DNA from: Ruminococcus sp. Marseille-P6503
GTDB lineage: Bacteria; Bacillota; Clostridia; Oscillospirales; Ruminococcaceae
DNA length: 64,000 nucleotides
Direction of reading: 5' to 3'
Assembly: GCF_900604945.1 (NCBI RefSeq)
Contig: NZ_UWPB01000002.1
Coordinates: 868,001-932,000, forward strand
Part shown: positions 8,252 through 17,474 of the stretch, piece by piece
Layout: the number at the start of each line of letters is the position of its first letter
Position numbering within the stretch: position 1 is the stretch's first letter
Notes under the pieces: model-generated
Seen by the model: the letters and a program-made list of their open reading frames with translations, nothing else
Database searches by the model: none
What the model was told of the DNA's origin: nothing
Program-made: the position numbers and the translations under genes

Positions 8252-8992
8252 ATGTTGAAGATTGCGGTATGTGATGATAATGAAAATTTTTTGGAAGTTC
8301 TGAAAAGAATAACCTTAGAAAACGCATTACACTATTTTAAAAAAGTAAGTGTTCAGGATTTTACTGATGGACAAAGTCTATTAAATCATCATAAACAAAC
8401 GCATTTTGATATAATCTTTTTAGATATTGATATGCCAGAATTTACAGGATTTGATGTTGCTCAAGCATTAAGAAAACAACGAAAAGATTGTTATATAATT
8501 TTTGTCACCAATCACAATGAATTCGTATACGGAAGTATGGAATTTCAGCCGTTTTATTTTATCTGTAAATCTAATATTTTAAGTTTAAAAACTGATATTT
8601 CAAATGTTCTGAATAAACTGTCGATTCATTTTAGACAACATAAAAAATTAATAATAAGTGATGAAGAACACGGAAGAATCTGTGTACAATACAGAGACAT
8701 ATTATACATTGAAAGCGATAATCACCATGTGAAGTATTGTGTTATAGATGAACATGAAATCAGTACTTTTGTTAAAGTCCGTGCGGTTATAGGGGAACTT
8801 GAAAAAGAATTGTCAGACTTTAATTTTTCAAGAGTACACAAAAAATATCTTGTCAATCTTAGTCATATCTTTAACTTGGATATGAAAAAAGATGAGGTCA
8901 TATTTAAGCAAGGCTTTAGACTTCCAATGAGTAGAAAATACAAGCATATGGTTGATGATGATTTTTCAAAATATTTAAGGGAAACGATATAA
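8252..8992 (+). CDS. agrA: AgrA-like LytTR response regulator
   Basis: A 246-residue response regulator. The receiver domain (residues 1 to about 120) has the acidic pocket CDDNE at 7-11 and phosphoacceptor Asp58 in FLDIDMPE. The C-terminal LytTR DNA-binding domain (about 140-240) includes DILYIESDNHHVKY and FSRVHKKYLVNLSHI. AgrA-type regulators bind paired direct repeats and activate their own quorum-sensing genes. Its stop overlaps the first base of the kinase gene. The AT-rich composition contrasts with the conjugation genes upstream, suggesting agr was added to the element as cargo. The cacgtcaaa repeats at 10441-10469 are its likely operator. Confidence 0.85.
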   Translation: MLKIAVCDDNENFLEVLKRITLENALHYFKKVSVQDFTDGQSLLNHHKQTHFDIIFLDIDMPEFTGFDVAQALRKQRKDCYIIFVTNHNEFVYGSMEFQPFYFICKSNILSLKTDISNVLNKLSIHFRQHKKLIISDEEHGRICVQYRDILYIESDNHHVKYCVIDEHEISTFVKVRAVIGELEKELSDFNFSRVHKKYLVNLSHIFNLDMKKDEVIFKQGFRLPMSRKYKHMVDDDFSKYLRETI

Positions 8993-10323
8993 TGAGTATG
9001 TTATGGATTGTATTTGAAATAATAATTAATTTCTATGAAGGCTTTATGGAAACTTATTTTATATATAAGTATTTGCCTGCAAAAACAGAAAGAAGTAATA
9101 GGATTTCTAAGGTGTCTTTTATTGTGTGTGTTTGTACAGTTGGCTTTCTAATAACATTAATGAACTACATAACTATTTTTGAAGGTGTTGGGGGAATTAT
9201 ATGTTATTTGGCAGCTTTATTTATATATGCTTTAATTGACAAAAAAGGCAGTATCATAAAGAAATTGTTTGCAGCAACACTTCCTCTGGTTATAATTTCT
9301 CTTATATCTCTGATCACACTCAATTTTGTTTCATCTATTAATTCAATGTCTATCGAAGAGATCGTTACTGAGTCAGGATTTGCAAGGTTTACAGTATTGT
9401 TTTTAGCACAGGCTTTGTTTTTTGTCGCTGTAAAGTTAATGCTTAAAATTTTGACTGTAACTTCAAGTAATTTTAATGTTTCCGAATGGATAGCTATAAT
9501 TTCAATTTTTGCTGTATCTATTGTTATGATGTTTTTGCTTCACCTAATTGCAATCTATTCAGTCTATTCAGTTCAGAGAGTATATATTAACTTGCTGATT
9601 TTGACAATAGTTGTAGTTAATATTATAATATTTTATATGATTGACTCTATATCAATAAAAAACAATCAAAAACAAGAACTTGAACTTTTAAAAATTCAAG
9701 AGCAATATAGCCATCAGTATATAGAAAATGCAGGTCAGCAATACGATTCAATAAGGAAAATTAGACATGATCTAAAAGATCAGTTGTCTGTTGTGTATGC
9801 GATGATTTCAGATGGACATTCTAAAGATGCTATGAAATATATTGCGAAGAACGTAAATATAATTTCTGTTAATGAAGGTGCAGTTAATACAGATAATTAT
9901 GTAGTAAATGCTGTTATAAATTCCAAATTTGCAGTTGCAGATGCTGTAGGAATCAGAACTAGATGTAGTAGCATTAAGAATTTTAATGGAATAGATGATT
10001 TGGATCTTCTTCATATCTTAAGTAATGCTCTTGACAATGCTATAACAGGTTGTACCGCACTACCTGACGATTCGAAAAAGTTTATATCTCTTGATATTAG
10101 CAGAACAACTGATATCTATAGAATTGTAGTAAAAAATACAATAAAAGAATCCGTGTTGAATAAAAACCCAAATCTTAAAACTACAAAGTCTGACTTAGAC
10201 AGACATGGTTGGGGAACTAAAATAATTAGAGAAACAGCTGAAAAATATCAAGGAAGATGTGAGTTTTATGAATCTGATAATGTTTTTACTTGTTTGATAA
10301 CTTTAAAATCAAATTTAGTATAA
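8992..10323 (+). CDS. agrC: AgrC-like quorum-sensing sensor histidine kinase
   Basis: A 443-residue kinase. The first 215 or so residues form about six hydrophobic segments, the expected peptide-sensing membrane domain. The cytoplasmic part has the HPK10-type phosphorylation motif IRHDLKDQ (His259), an N box (HILSNALDNAI) and a G box (RHGWGTKIIRE) typical of GHKL ATPase domains. It should sense the cyclic peptide made from AgrD and phosphorylate AgrA. It overlaps agrA by one base. A strong terminator follows, so agrA-agrC and agrB-agrD are separate units. Confidence 0.85.
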   Translation: MSMLWIVFEIIINFYEGFMETYFIYKYLPAKTERSNRISKVSFIVCVCTVGFLITLMNYITIFEGVGGIICYLAALFIYALIDKKGSIIKKLFAATLPLVIISLISLITLNFVSSINSMSIEEIVTESGFARFTVLFLAQALFFVAVKLMLKILTVTSSNFNVSEWIAIISIFAVSIVMMFLLHLIAIYSVYSVQRVYINLLILTIVVVNIIIFYMIDSISIKNNQKQELELLKIQEQYSHQYIENAGQQYDSIRKIRHDLKDQLSVVYAMISDGHSKDAMKYIAKNVNIISVNEGAVNTDNYVVNAVINSKFAVADAVGIRTRCSSIKNFNGIDDLDLLHILSNALDNAITGCTALPDDSKKFISLDISRTTDIYRIVVKNTIKESVLNKNPNLKTTKSDLDRHGWGTKIIRETAEKYQGRCEFYESDNVFTCLITLKSNLV

Positions 10324-10389
10324 GATAACAAAATTTATTTTTCACACAAATATTTAATTGTAAAAAACAAATAAAAAATTGCCGTTTAA

Positions 10390-10436
10390 AGGATTGCTAC
10401 ACCGTTTTTTTTAGGTGTGGCAATCCTATTTTTTGC
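10390..10436 (+). terminator. Terminator after agrC
   Basis: A 14-bp stem (10390-10403 with 10414-10427, one T:G wobble) is followed by ATTTTTTG. It isolates agrA-agrC from the agrB promoter immediately downstream. Confidence 0.75.
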
Positions 10437-10440
10437 ATTT

Positions 10441-10502
10441 CACGTCAAAAAAATGCACGTCACGTCAAATCGCTTGACTTGAATGTAAATTAATTGTACT
10501 TT
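10441..10502 (+). promoter_or_regulatory. agrB-agrD promoter with paired LytTR-type repeats
   Basis: Two identical nonamers CACGTCAAA start at 10441 and 10461, a 20-bp period of two helical turns, as expected for a LytTR dimer site. A partial CACGT lies at 10456. The core promoter follows directly: TTGACT (10474-10479), a 17-bp spacer, then TACTTT (10497-10502). The weak -10 fits a promoter needing activation. That AgrA binds here is inferred. Confidence 0.6.
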
Positions 10503-10532
10503 TAAATTAGATAAATTAATTTGGAGTTGCTA

Positions 10533-11117
10533 ATGAAAAATTTAGTATCTAGAATTTTGGATTTTATGATTAATAATAATGTAATATCTACGGAAAGTTA
10601 TGAACTAGATTTTTATAGATATGGAATAGAAATAACGTTATCTTCCTTAATTAATGTTATTTTAATATTTTTGATCGGTATTATAGCTCATCGCATTTAC
10701 TCAAGTATTATTTTTCTTGTTGTTTTTATTTTAATGAGATCTTTAGCAGGAGGATTTCATGCTGATACATATTTAAAATGCAATTTAATAACATCATTAT
10801 CTTTTATTTTGTTGTTAGTAGTATATGAAATAATTACAAAACATTTTTCTTTAAATGTCGTTATATTCATTGCTATACTTCAATCAATAATTGTTGCGTT
10901 GTTGTCACCAATTGAAAATATAAATAAACCTATAGGAAGTAAGGTTGTGTACAAAATCATTTCTACATTTTTATCTTTATCATTGTCCATATTAAGCATT
11001 GTGTTAATTATAAATGGAAACAATATAGGATTGATAGTTTTATTGACATTAGCATTAGTATCTATACTAATGGTATTTGCGAAATTATTGGATAGGAGGA
11101 ATTCTTATGAAAATTAA
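10533..11117 (+). CDS. agrB: AgrB peptidase of the autoinducer system
   Basis: A 194-residue integral membrane cysteine endopeptidase with five or six hydrophobic segments. AgrB removes the C-terminal tail of AgrD and closes the (thio)lactone ring. The catalytic pair is clear: His76 in RSLAGGFHADTY and Cys83 in LKCNL, the same seven-residue spacing as in Staphylococcus AgrB. I chose ATG 10533 because GGAG is 6 nt upstream; the TTG at 10521 overlaps that site. The gene overlaps agrD by 11 bp, so precursor and processing enzyme are coupled. Confidence 0.9.
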   Translation: MKNLVSRILDFMINNNVISTESYELDFYRYGIEITLSSLINVILIFLIGIIAHRIYSSIIFLVVFILMRSLAGGFHADTYLKCNLITSLSFILLLVVYEIITKHFSLNVVIFIAILQSIIVALLSPIENINKPIGSKVVYKIISTFLSLSLSILSIVLIINGNNIGLIVLLTLALVSILMVFAKLLDRRNSYEN

Positions 11118-11241
11118 GACTTTTGTAGCGAAATCGTTGAAATTATTTACCGGACATATGGCCAAAGCTGCTTGTGGTTCTGCTTCACATTGGGGAGCAT
11201 ATCAGCCTAAAGAACCTCAAATTAAGAAAGCAAAGAAATAA
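11107..11241 (+). CDS. agrD: AgrD-like cyclic lactone autoinducer precursor
   Basis: A 44-residue peptide starting inside the end of agrB, with GGAGG 7 nt before the ATG. The N-terminal amphipathic helix (MKIKTFVAKSLKLF) would sit on the membrane. The core is ACGSASHWGAYQPKEP, with the single ring-forming Cys23, followed by a Lys-rich tail. The layout C-x(5)-W-x(2)-Y-x-P-K-x-P matches the clostridial cyclic lactone autoinducer family as I remember it. The exact mature boundaries cannot be read from sequence. Confidence 0.85.
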   Translation: MKIKTFVAKSLKLFTGHMAKAACGSASHWGAYQPKEPQIKKAKK

Positions 11242-11403
11242 GATGTTGTGTATAGATTGTGCTAACAATTATCTACATTATTCGAAAATAGGCTTTTATT
11301 TAATAAAGGTAAGGTGATTGCTATGATTTAATTGGATAGCGAAGTGATTTTGACTTCAGCAAAAGCAGAAAAAAAGAAAAACAAAGATAGGAGGAAAAAT
11401 GTT

Positions 11404-13443
11404 ATGAGATTAAGTAAAAAGATACTAAGCACAATAGCAGCAGGTGCAATGGCAATATCAGCACTTACAGCTTCTGTTTCTGTAAGTGCAGAAAATGAAG
11501 ATTTAACGCTGTTGACAAACAGCGGACCGTATAGTGGTAGCGGAACATACATAAGTACTACTTACAAGTCTGATTATTATCAGTACGATAGCTTTGAAAT
11601 CACCTATAAGTACAACAGTTTTGATGAAGATGGTACATATGTCGACAATGAGGGTACGATACAAAGCGTTAATTATGCGGATACCTTTGATTTTGTTGTC
11701 TTCAATACAAACTGGGGCGGCTGGGATAAGGTGACAGTTGGTCAGACAAATCCAAGCACAACTGAAACTTATACTAAATTAGTTAAAATTTCTGATATTG
11801 AAACAGCACTTATTAGCGGAACACCCTACGGTATAAATCTTCAGACAGGTGCTATTGGTGATACAAGCGTTACGGTCGTTTCTTTGAAACTGAAGAAATC
11901 GGGAACTTATGTTCAGCAGAACTTTACGGCAGAAGGAACATGGGTAAGAGATTCTGAAACCAATACTATGACAGTAACTCCTGCAAGTGCGGCAGTGGCA
12001 AATGCAAATCCATATAATATTGAGTTTTCGGCTATTGATCTAAGCGCATGGGAGAATCCGACTGTTAAAGTAACTGCACAATATACCGTTTCTCCTTCAG
12101 AGTATGTTCAGGCTGAAATTCTAATTCCAACAGGAGAAAAGGATTCTGACGGTAATGATGTATACGAGGCTGTTGATCCGAATTATATTAAACCAAGCGC
12201 AGGGACATATACTTTTGCAACAGAAATCCCTAATACGGTAACAAAATTCCTTATTTGTTACATGGGAAGTACTGTTACAAAAGTAGAAGTATTTAACAAT
12301 ACGGACGGCAATACTAATTATCCTATGGAAGATTTTTCGGCATCTGATATTGCTTCGGATATGGGAATTGCATGGAACTTAGGAAATTCTCTTGAAAGCG
12401 TTGATGGTGATACATCAAGTTCAACTTACGGAACTGTAAATGAAAAATTCTGGGGTAATCCGAAAACAACAAAGTGCTTGATTCAAGCTGTTAAGTCTCA
12501 GGGCTTCAATGCAATTAGAGTTCCAATTTCATATCTTGATATGATAGGTTCTGCTCCGAATTACACAATTAATGCAGATTACCTTGCAAGAATTAAAGAG
12601 GTAGTAGATTACGCTTATGACATGGGTATGTATGTTATTATCAATATTCATAACGACGGAGGCGAAGGAATTCCGGGAAAGTGGATAGATATAAGCACAA
12701 GTGATGCTACGGCAAGAGCAGCAATGGTTGATAAGTTCGGCAAGGTTTGGTCGCAGATTGCCACATACTTTAAAGATTATGATCAGAAGCTTTTGTTTGA
12801 ATCTGCTAATGAACTTATGATAAGCGGAAACTATAGCTATTCTCCTGATCCTGCATACACAAATATTAATGCTCTTAATCAGGAATTTGTTACAAAGGTA
12901 AGAGCCGCAGGAGGCAGCAATACTGACCGTGTACTTATTATTCCGGGATATAATACAAATATTGATTTGACCGATTCATCAACAGGTTCTGTAGGATTCA
13001 TAAAGCCTACTGATACTGTTACAGACAGACTTATGCTTTCAGTTCACTATTATGCACCGGACGGATTCACAATGGGTACGGATCAGCAATGGCCGGTAGG
13101 TACAGGCACAAATACATATACAAGCAAAGAGTATATGGAAGCGCAGATTAATAAAGCTGCAACGGCTGGAACAAAATACGGTATGCCTGTATTCCTAGGA
13201 GAATACGGACCGGCAAATAACAATAATACTGTAGCAAGAGCAACATATTGCTATTGGTTGAACTACTATGCAGCTCAAAAGGGAATTGTTACTGCTTATT
13301 GGGATAATGGTTCGATGACTACAGGCGGTACAGCGTTGTTTAACAGAAACAACTATACAGACAGTGGCGTAGTAACATCAGATGGAAATACAATAATAAG
13401 CTATATTATGGCAGGCTATAACAAACAATCTATACCAGTGTAA
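11404..13443 (+). CDS. Secreted GH5 family endoglucanase (cellulase)
   Basis: A 679-residue exported glycoside hydrolase. A signal peptide (MRLSKKILSTIAAGAMAISA to about VSVSA) is followed by two beta-rich, carbohydrate-binding-like modules (about residues 30-180 and 185-315) that I cannot assign to a CBM family, then a GH5 catalytic domain (about 320-670). GH5 landmarks are WNLGNSLE, FNAIRVPISY, the acid/base Glu470 in ESANEL and the nucleophile Glu600 in FLGEYGP. It probably cuts internal beta-1,4-glucan bonds. It lacks a C-terminal dockerin. The start is set by AGGAGG at 11389-11394. The gene follows agrD directly, so quorum control is plausible but unproven. Confidence 0.85.
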   Translation: MRLSKKILSTIAAGAMAISALTASVSVSAENEDLTLLTNSGPYSGSGTYISTTYKSDYYQYDSFEITYKYNSFDEDGTYVDNEGTIQSVNYADTFDFVVFNTNWGGWDKVTVGQTNPSTTETYTKLVKISDIETALISGTPYGINLQTGAIGDTSVTVVSLKLKKSGTYVQQNFTAEGTWVRDSETNTMTVTPASAAVANANPYNIEFSAIDLSAWENPTVKVTAQYTVSPSEYVQAEILIPTGEKDSDGNDVYEAVDPNYIKPSAGTYTFATEIPNTVTKFLICYMGSTVTKVEVFNNTDGNTNYPMEDFSASDIASDMGIAWNLGNSLESVDGDTSSSTYGTVNEKFWGNPKTTKCLIQAVKSQGFNAIRVPISYLDMIGSAPNYTINADYLARIKEVVDYAYDMGMYVIINIHNDGGEGIPGKWIDISTSDATARAAMVDKFGKVWSQIATYFKDYDQKLLFESANELMISGNYSYSPDPAYTNINALNQEFVTKVRAAGGSNTDRVLIIPGYNTNIDLTDSSTGSVGFIKPTDTVTDRLMLSVHYYAPDGFTMGTDQQWPVGTGTNTYTSKEYMEAQINKAATAGTKYGMPVFLGEYGPANNNNTVARATYCYWLNYYAAQKGIVTAYWDNGSMTTGGTALFNRNNYTDSGVVTSDGNTIISYIMAGYNKQSIPV

Positions 13444-13451
13444 CAAAATTG

Positions 13452-13479
13452 TATACCCCTCTTAACTTAGAGGGGTATA
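13452..13479 (+). terminator. Terminator-like hairpin between the cellulase and dockerin genes
   Basis: An 11-bp perfect stem, TATACCCCTCT (13452-13462) with AGAGGGGTATA (13469-13479), has a TAACTT loop. It is followed by TTATAAAAATAAAT rather than a clean T run, so it may be a partial terminator or an mRNA stabiliser. Confidence 0.5.
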
Positions 13480-13524
13480 TTATAAAAATAAATATTATTG
13501 ATGAATTATTGAGGAGAATTTATT

Positions 13525-16500
13525 ATGTTAAAGAAAGTACTAGCCGGGGTAGTGGCTGTAGTGGTTTCCATAACTACAATGGCGACAGTATCGCTTACAA
13601 GCGTATTAGCAGCAGAAATAACAGATCAAGGCAGCTGCGGAGATAGTGCTACATGGACTATAGACGCAGAAGGATTATGTATAATTTCAGGATCAGGAGA
13701 TGTATCCAGTACAGGTTCAATCAGAAACAATCATGCTTCTGATTTAAAAGAACTTGTAGTTGAAAACGATATAGTAGGAATTACTGCCGGATTGGCATTT
13801 AATAAATGTGTAAACTTAGCTAAAATAACTTTAAAAGAAAGTGTAGCAAGTGTAAGTAAAACAGCATTTAAAGCTTGTACGGGAATACAGGAAGTATATA
13901 TTTATTCTGAGAATTTCACAGCCGAAAGTACAGCTTTTGATGTAACAAGCAATCCGACATTTTACATAATAGAGGGCAGTGCAACTGAAACCAATTTGAA
14001 AAATTCAGGATATACAAATATTGAATATATATCTAAAGAAGAACCCACACCGGAAATAATAGACCAAGGCAGCTGCGGAGATAGTGCTACATGGACTATA
14101 GATGCAGAAGGATTATGTATAATTTCAGGATCAGGAAATGTATCCAGTACAGGTTCAATCAGAAACAATCATGCTTCTGATTTAAAAGAACTTGTAGTTG
14201 AAAACGATATAGTAGGAATTACTGCCGGATTGGCATTTAATAAATGTGTAAACTTAACTAAAATAACTTTAGAAGAAAGTGTAGCAAGTGTAAGTAAAAC
14301 AGCATTTAAAGCTTGTACGGGAATACAGGAAGTATATATTTATTCTGAAAATTTCACAGCTGAAAGTACAGCTTTTGATGTAACAAGCAATCCGACATTT
14401 TATGTAATAGAGGGAAGTGCAACTGAAACCAATTTGAAAAATTCAGGATATACAAATATTGCGTATATATCTGATACCCCCATCCCTTCACTCAATTATG
14501 CAGAGTTAAATCAAGCAATCGCAGACGGCGAGGCAATAGATACATCAAACTACACAGAAGATTCTGTTAAGATATTGACAGATGCTATTGCGGCAGGAAA
14601 GGCGGTTAAAGAAAACACATCGGCAACTCAGACAGATGTTAATAATGCGGTACAGGCAATTAAAGACGCACTGAACGGGTTAGTTGAGGAAATCACCGTT
14701 GTTTCAACTTATGACATAAGTGTTAACGGAGACGGCTCCGTAACAGCAACTCTCAGCAGCAACGGCACATTTGTTATCTCAGGAACGGGAGCCACAAAGG
14801 ATTATAATTTAGGTACAACAACAAACAAAGCGCCGTGGCAATATGATGATAACGCCGCAAAAATTACTTCCGTTGAAGTTAAAGACGGCGTAACAAGCTT
14901 AGGCAATAGCTTATTTGCACAGTTGGGCAATCTTGAGTCGGTTTCGCTACCTGATACTCTTACAAGTATAGGAACTTACTGCTTCGGCACAGATTATAAC
15001 GGTAAGAATAAACTCACAAGCGTTGTAATTCCCGAAAGCGTTACATCGATAGGTAATGGCGCTTTCAGGTATTCTACAAGCCTTGTTTCAGTAACTCTTC
15101 CAAGCGGACTTACATCAATTCCGGAATATATCTTAAGTGGCTGTACATCTCTTACGACAGTAAATATCCCCGAAACTGTTACGAGCATAGGCTCTTATGC
15201 ATTTTATAACTGTTCATTGCTTACATCGGTAACGCTTCTTGACAGTATAACATCAATAGGTGAAAGCGCTTTCCAGGGATGTTCTTCACTTACGAGCATT
15301 AATATTCCAAGTTCTCTTACAACTTTAGGAGCAAAAGCATTCAGAGGCTGTAATCTTACTGGTAAAGTAATAATCCCCGAGGGCATTACGGTGTTAGATA
15401 GTAATATCTTTAGAGCAAACCCAAGCACAGACTTAGAAATTTACGTTATGGGAGCAATTACAACAGTGGGAACTGCACCGTTTTCCGAAGGCGCGGGAAA
15501 GATTTATGTATACGATGCAAAAACATATAACCTTATTACCGGAACAAACTACGGAGCATTTGAGATAATTTACGACGGCGAAGTTGACACAAGCGACCTT
15601 GAAGCTGTTATAGCACAGGCTGAAGCTCTTAATGAATCGGATTATACAGCAAGCACATGGGCAGCTGTTGCAAGCGCGCTTGAAGCGGCAAGGACCGAGC
15701 TTGCAAACGAAGATAAGACATCTACATCTGTTATGGCTGCGACTACAGCGCTAACAAATGCGATAAATGGACTTATAGAAGAAGGCAAGTATATGTCGTA
15801 TATCTATAAAAACGGGAGTATGGCAACGCTTGTTTCCTGCAAGGTAACAGATGATATGACGGGAGCGACAAAGATCAAGGTGAACTTTGACTGTGCTTTT
15901 GATGTAAGCTATAACCCGAATGCTACAATTGATTTTCTTATCAACAACGATTGGGATAACAACTATGAGTTTAAGGGAACTTACGGATACGAGGATGGAA
16001 CAACCGGTTGCAGCGAGACACTTGAGCTTTCGAGCGCGCTTGTAAAAGGCAAGGATTTAACGCTCACGGGATATACTTATTCATGGGGCGGAGCTTCCGA
16101 TTATGTATACGCGGTAACATCGGTTGAGTTTCTTGACGATGACGGGAATGTGCTTTTTATAGTAACTTCAGACACAGTTATACTCGATACAGAAGCACTT
16201 GAAGCGGCAATTGCAAAGGGCGAGGCAGTAGATTCATCGCTATATACAGCAGATTCCTATGCAGTACTTACATCAGCGATAAGCGCTGCTAAGACTGTTC
16301 TTGCGAATGCAGAAGCAACACAAGACGATGTTGACGCAGCGGCTAAGACTATTACAGACGCAATAGCAGGGCTTAAGCGTATTGTTATTACAGGAAACGT
16401 AACAGGTACTATCAAAGTTTCCGATAAAAACTCAGAAACAGAAATAACAGTAGTTGCGGTATCATCAGACGGAAGCAAAACTACAGTTACAACCACAAGC

Positions 16501-16827
16501 ATGGGAAGCTATACGATTGAAAACCTTGAAGCAGGAGAATACACGCTTACGATAAGCGGAGGAAAATACGCTTCTAGAAGCTACTTGATTACAGTAGCAG
16601 AGGGTGAAAATACTCATAATGTTGAATTAAATCCGTACGGTGATTTAAACGGAGACGGAGAAATAACAACAGCGGATGTAGGTATGGCAAACTCACATGC
16701 AAAGGGAGTAATCATTCTCACTGACTATGTGTTCGCATGTGCGAATGTAAGCGGAGATAAAATTGTTTCAACCGCAGATGTTGGCATGATGAACAGTCAT
16801 GCAAAATTGGTAAATCCACTTTGGTAA
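13525..16827 (+). CDS. Secreted leucine-rich-repeat protein with FIVAR-like modules and type I dockerin
   Basis: An 1100-residue exported modular protein. In order it has a signal peptide (to about AALA), two near-identical 137-residue modules starting DQGSCGDSATWTIDAEG, a FIVAR-like helical module, a BspA-type leucine-rich-repeat block (about 440-680, with repeats such as SVTLPSGLTSIPEYIL), further FIVAR-like modules, a beta-sandwich, a carboxypeptidase-regulatory-like domain and a C-terminal dockerin. The dockerin shows the duplicated calcium loop (GDLNGDGEITTADVGM and NVSGDKIVSTADVGM). It should dock onto a cohesin-bearing scaffoldin. No catalytic domain is visible, so an adhesion or binding role is likelier. 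GAGGAG precedes the ATG. Confidence 0.8.
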   Translation: MLKKVLAGVVAVVVSITTMATVSLTSVLAAEITDQGSCGDSATWTIDAEGLCIISGSGDVSSTGSIRNNHASDLKELVVENDIVGITAGLAFNKCVNLAKITLKESVASVSKTAFKACTGIQEVYIYSENFTAESTAFDVTSNPTFYIIEGSATETNLKNSGYTNIEYISKEEPTPEIIDQGSCGDSATWTIDAEGLCIISGSGNVSSTGSIRNNHASDLKELVVENDIVGITAGLAFNKCVNLTKITLEESVASVSKTAFKACTGIQEVYIYSENFTAESTAFDVTSNPTFYVIEGSATETNLKNSGYTNIAYISDTPIPSLNYAELNQAIADGEAIDTSNYTEDSVKILTDAIAAGKAVKENTSATQTDVNNAVQAIKDALNGLVEEITVVSTYDISVNGDGSVTATLSSNGTFVISGTGATKDYNLGTTTNKAPWQYDDNAAKITSVEVKDGVTSLGNSLFAQLGNLESVSLPDTLTSIGTYCFGTDYNGKNKLTSVVIPESVTSIGNGAFRYSTSLVSVTLPSGLTSIPEYILSGCTSLTTVNIPETVTSIGSYAFYNCSLLTSVTLLDSITSIGESAFQGCSSLTSINIPSSLTTLGAKAFRGCNLTGKVIIPEGITVLDSNIFRANPSTDLEIYVMGAITTVGTAPFSEGAGKIYVYDAKTYNLITGTNYGAFEIIYDGEVDTSDLEAVIAQAEALNESDYTASTWAAVASALEAARTELANEDKTSTSVMAATTALTNAINGLIEEGKYMSYIYKNGSMATLVSCKVTDDMTGATKIKVNFDCAFDVSYNPNATIDFLINNDWDNNYEFKGTYGYEDGTTGCSETLELSSALVKGKDLTLTGYTYSWGGASDYVYAVTSVEFLDDDGNVLFIVTSDTVILDTEALEAAIAKGEAVDSSLYTADSYAVLTSAISAAKTVLANAEATQDDVDAAAKTITDAIAGLKRIVITGNVTGTIKVSDKNSETEITVVAVSSDGSKTTVTTTSMGSYTIENLEAGEYTLTISGGKYASRSYLITVAEGENTHNVELNPYGDLNGDGEITTADVGMANSHAKGVIILTDYVFACANVSGDKIVSTADVGMMNSHAKLVNPLW
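13624..14472 (+). repeat. Internal tandem duplication (two 411-bp copies)
   Basis: Copies at 13624-14034 and 14062-14472 are offset by 438 bp (146 codons) and nearly identical at the DNA level. The few changes include gat to aat and gct to act. The high identity marks a recent duplication or ongoing homogenisation of the N-terminal module. Confidence 0.85.
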
Positions 16828-16864
16828 AGCTTAATTCTCCTATATAGTGTTACATAAAGGGAAA

Positions 16865-16911
16865 CGGCAGATCTCACTATTTCCCCCTCTTTGAGATCTG
16901 TCGGTCTTTCC
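16865..16911 (+). terminator. Hairpin after the dockerin gene
   Basis: CAGATCTCA (16868-16876) pairs perfectly with TGAGATCTG (16892-16900), with weaker pairing beyond. A short T-rich stretch (TCTTTCCC) follows. It is a likely transcript end for the dockerin gene, although the T run is poor. Confidence 0.4.
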
Positions 16912-17063
16912 CAACAAGTTACTTGTAAAGAGGTGAGTCCCATGCAGATATAGAATATACAAAAACGCACAATGATATTTGTGCAAGTACACGAAAATGA
17001 AATAAGTTTGCAACAAAGCAGATTATTTCAGACACTAATATTAAAATGACGGAGGTATGTAAA

Positions 17064-17474
17064 ATGAAAACGATGAAATTAACCAAAAGAGTCACAGCTG
17101 TGTGTGCAGCAATTGTTATGTCAGTTAGTACACTGAGTTTTGGAGCAAGTGCTGCTACAAAGACTTATAATGGATCATTTGATGGCTACCAAACAACAGC
17201 AAAAGTTACTTGTGCATCAAATTATGGTTCTGCATATACACATATAAACGCACCTTCATCCACTACTATTTCTGCAACAATAACATATTATTATTATGAT
17301 AATGATGGCAATGTTAAAAGTTCATATAAAAGTGCCGGAGATCATGGACCATCTACATGGACGACGACAGTTACCCTTCCTTCAAATGGAAAGAAGTCTA
17401 AATCATCATCGTCATCTCATTATGTCGAAAGAGATGGTTCTGGATGGAGTAAGTCTCTTTCTGTAAATTATTAG
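17064..17474 (+). CDS. Small secreted protein of unknown function
   Basis: A 136-residue protein with a clear signal peptide (MKTMKLTKRVTAVCAAIVMS, cleaved near GASA). The mature part of roughly 105 residues is rich in Tyr, Ser and Thr, with alternating beta-strand pattern (SATITYYYYDNDGNVKSSYK), one Cys and a Ser-rich stretch near the end. It could be a small beta-sandwich binding domain or a secreted peptide-like product; I do not recognise the family. The start is placed at 17064 because GGAGG lies 8 nt upstream. It sits next to the agr/cellulase cargo. Confidence 0.6.
   Translation: MKTMKLTKRVTAVCAAIVMSVSTLSFGASAATKTYNGSFDGYQTTAKVTCASNYGSAYTHINAPSSTTISATITYYYYDNDGNVKSSYKSAGDHGPSTWTTTVTLPSNGKKSKSSSSSHYVERDGSGWSKSLSVNY

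Noticed and set aside
13624-14472. Repeats considered as a possible CRISPR-like array
   Set aside because: Only two long copies inside a coding frame; they are a protein-module duplication. No CRISPR array was seen anywhere in the window.
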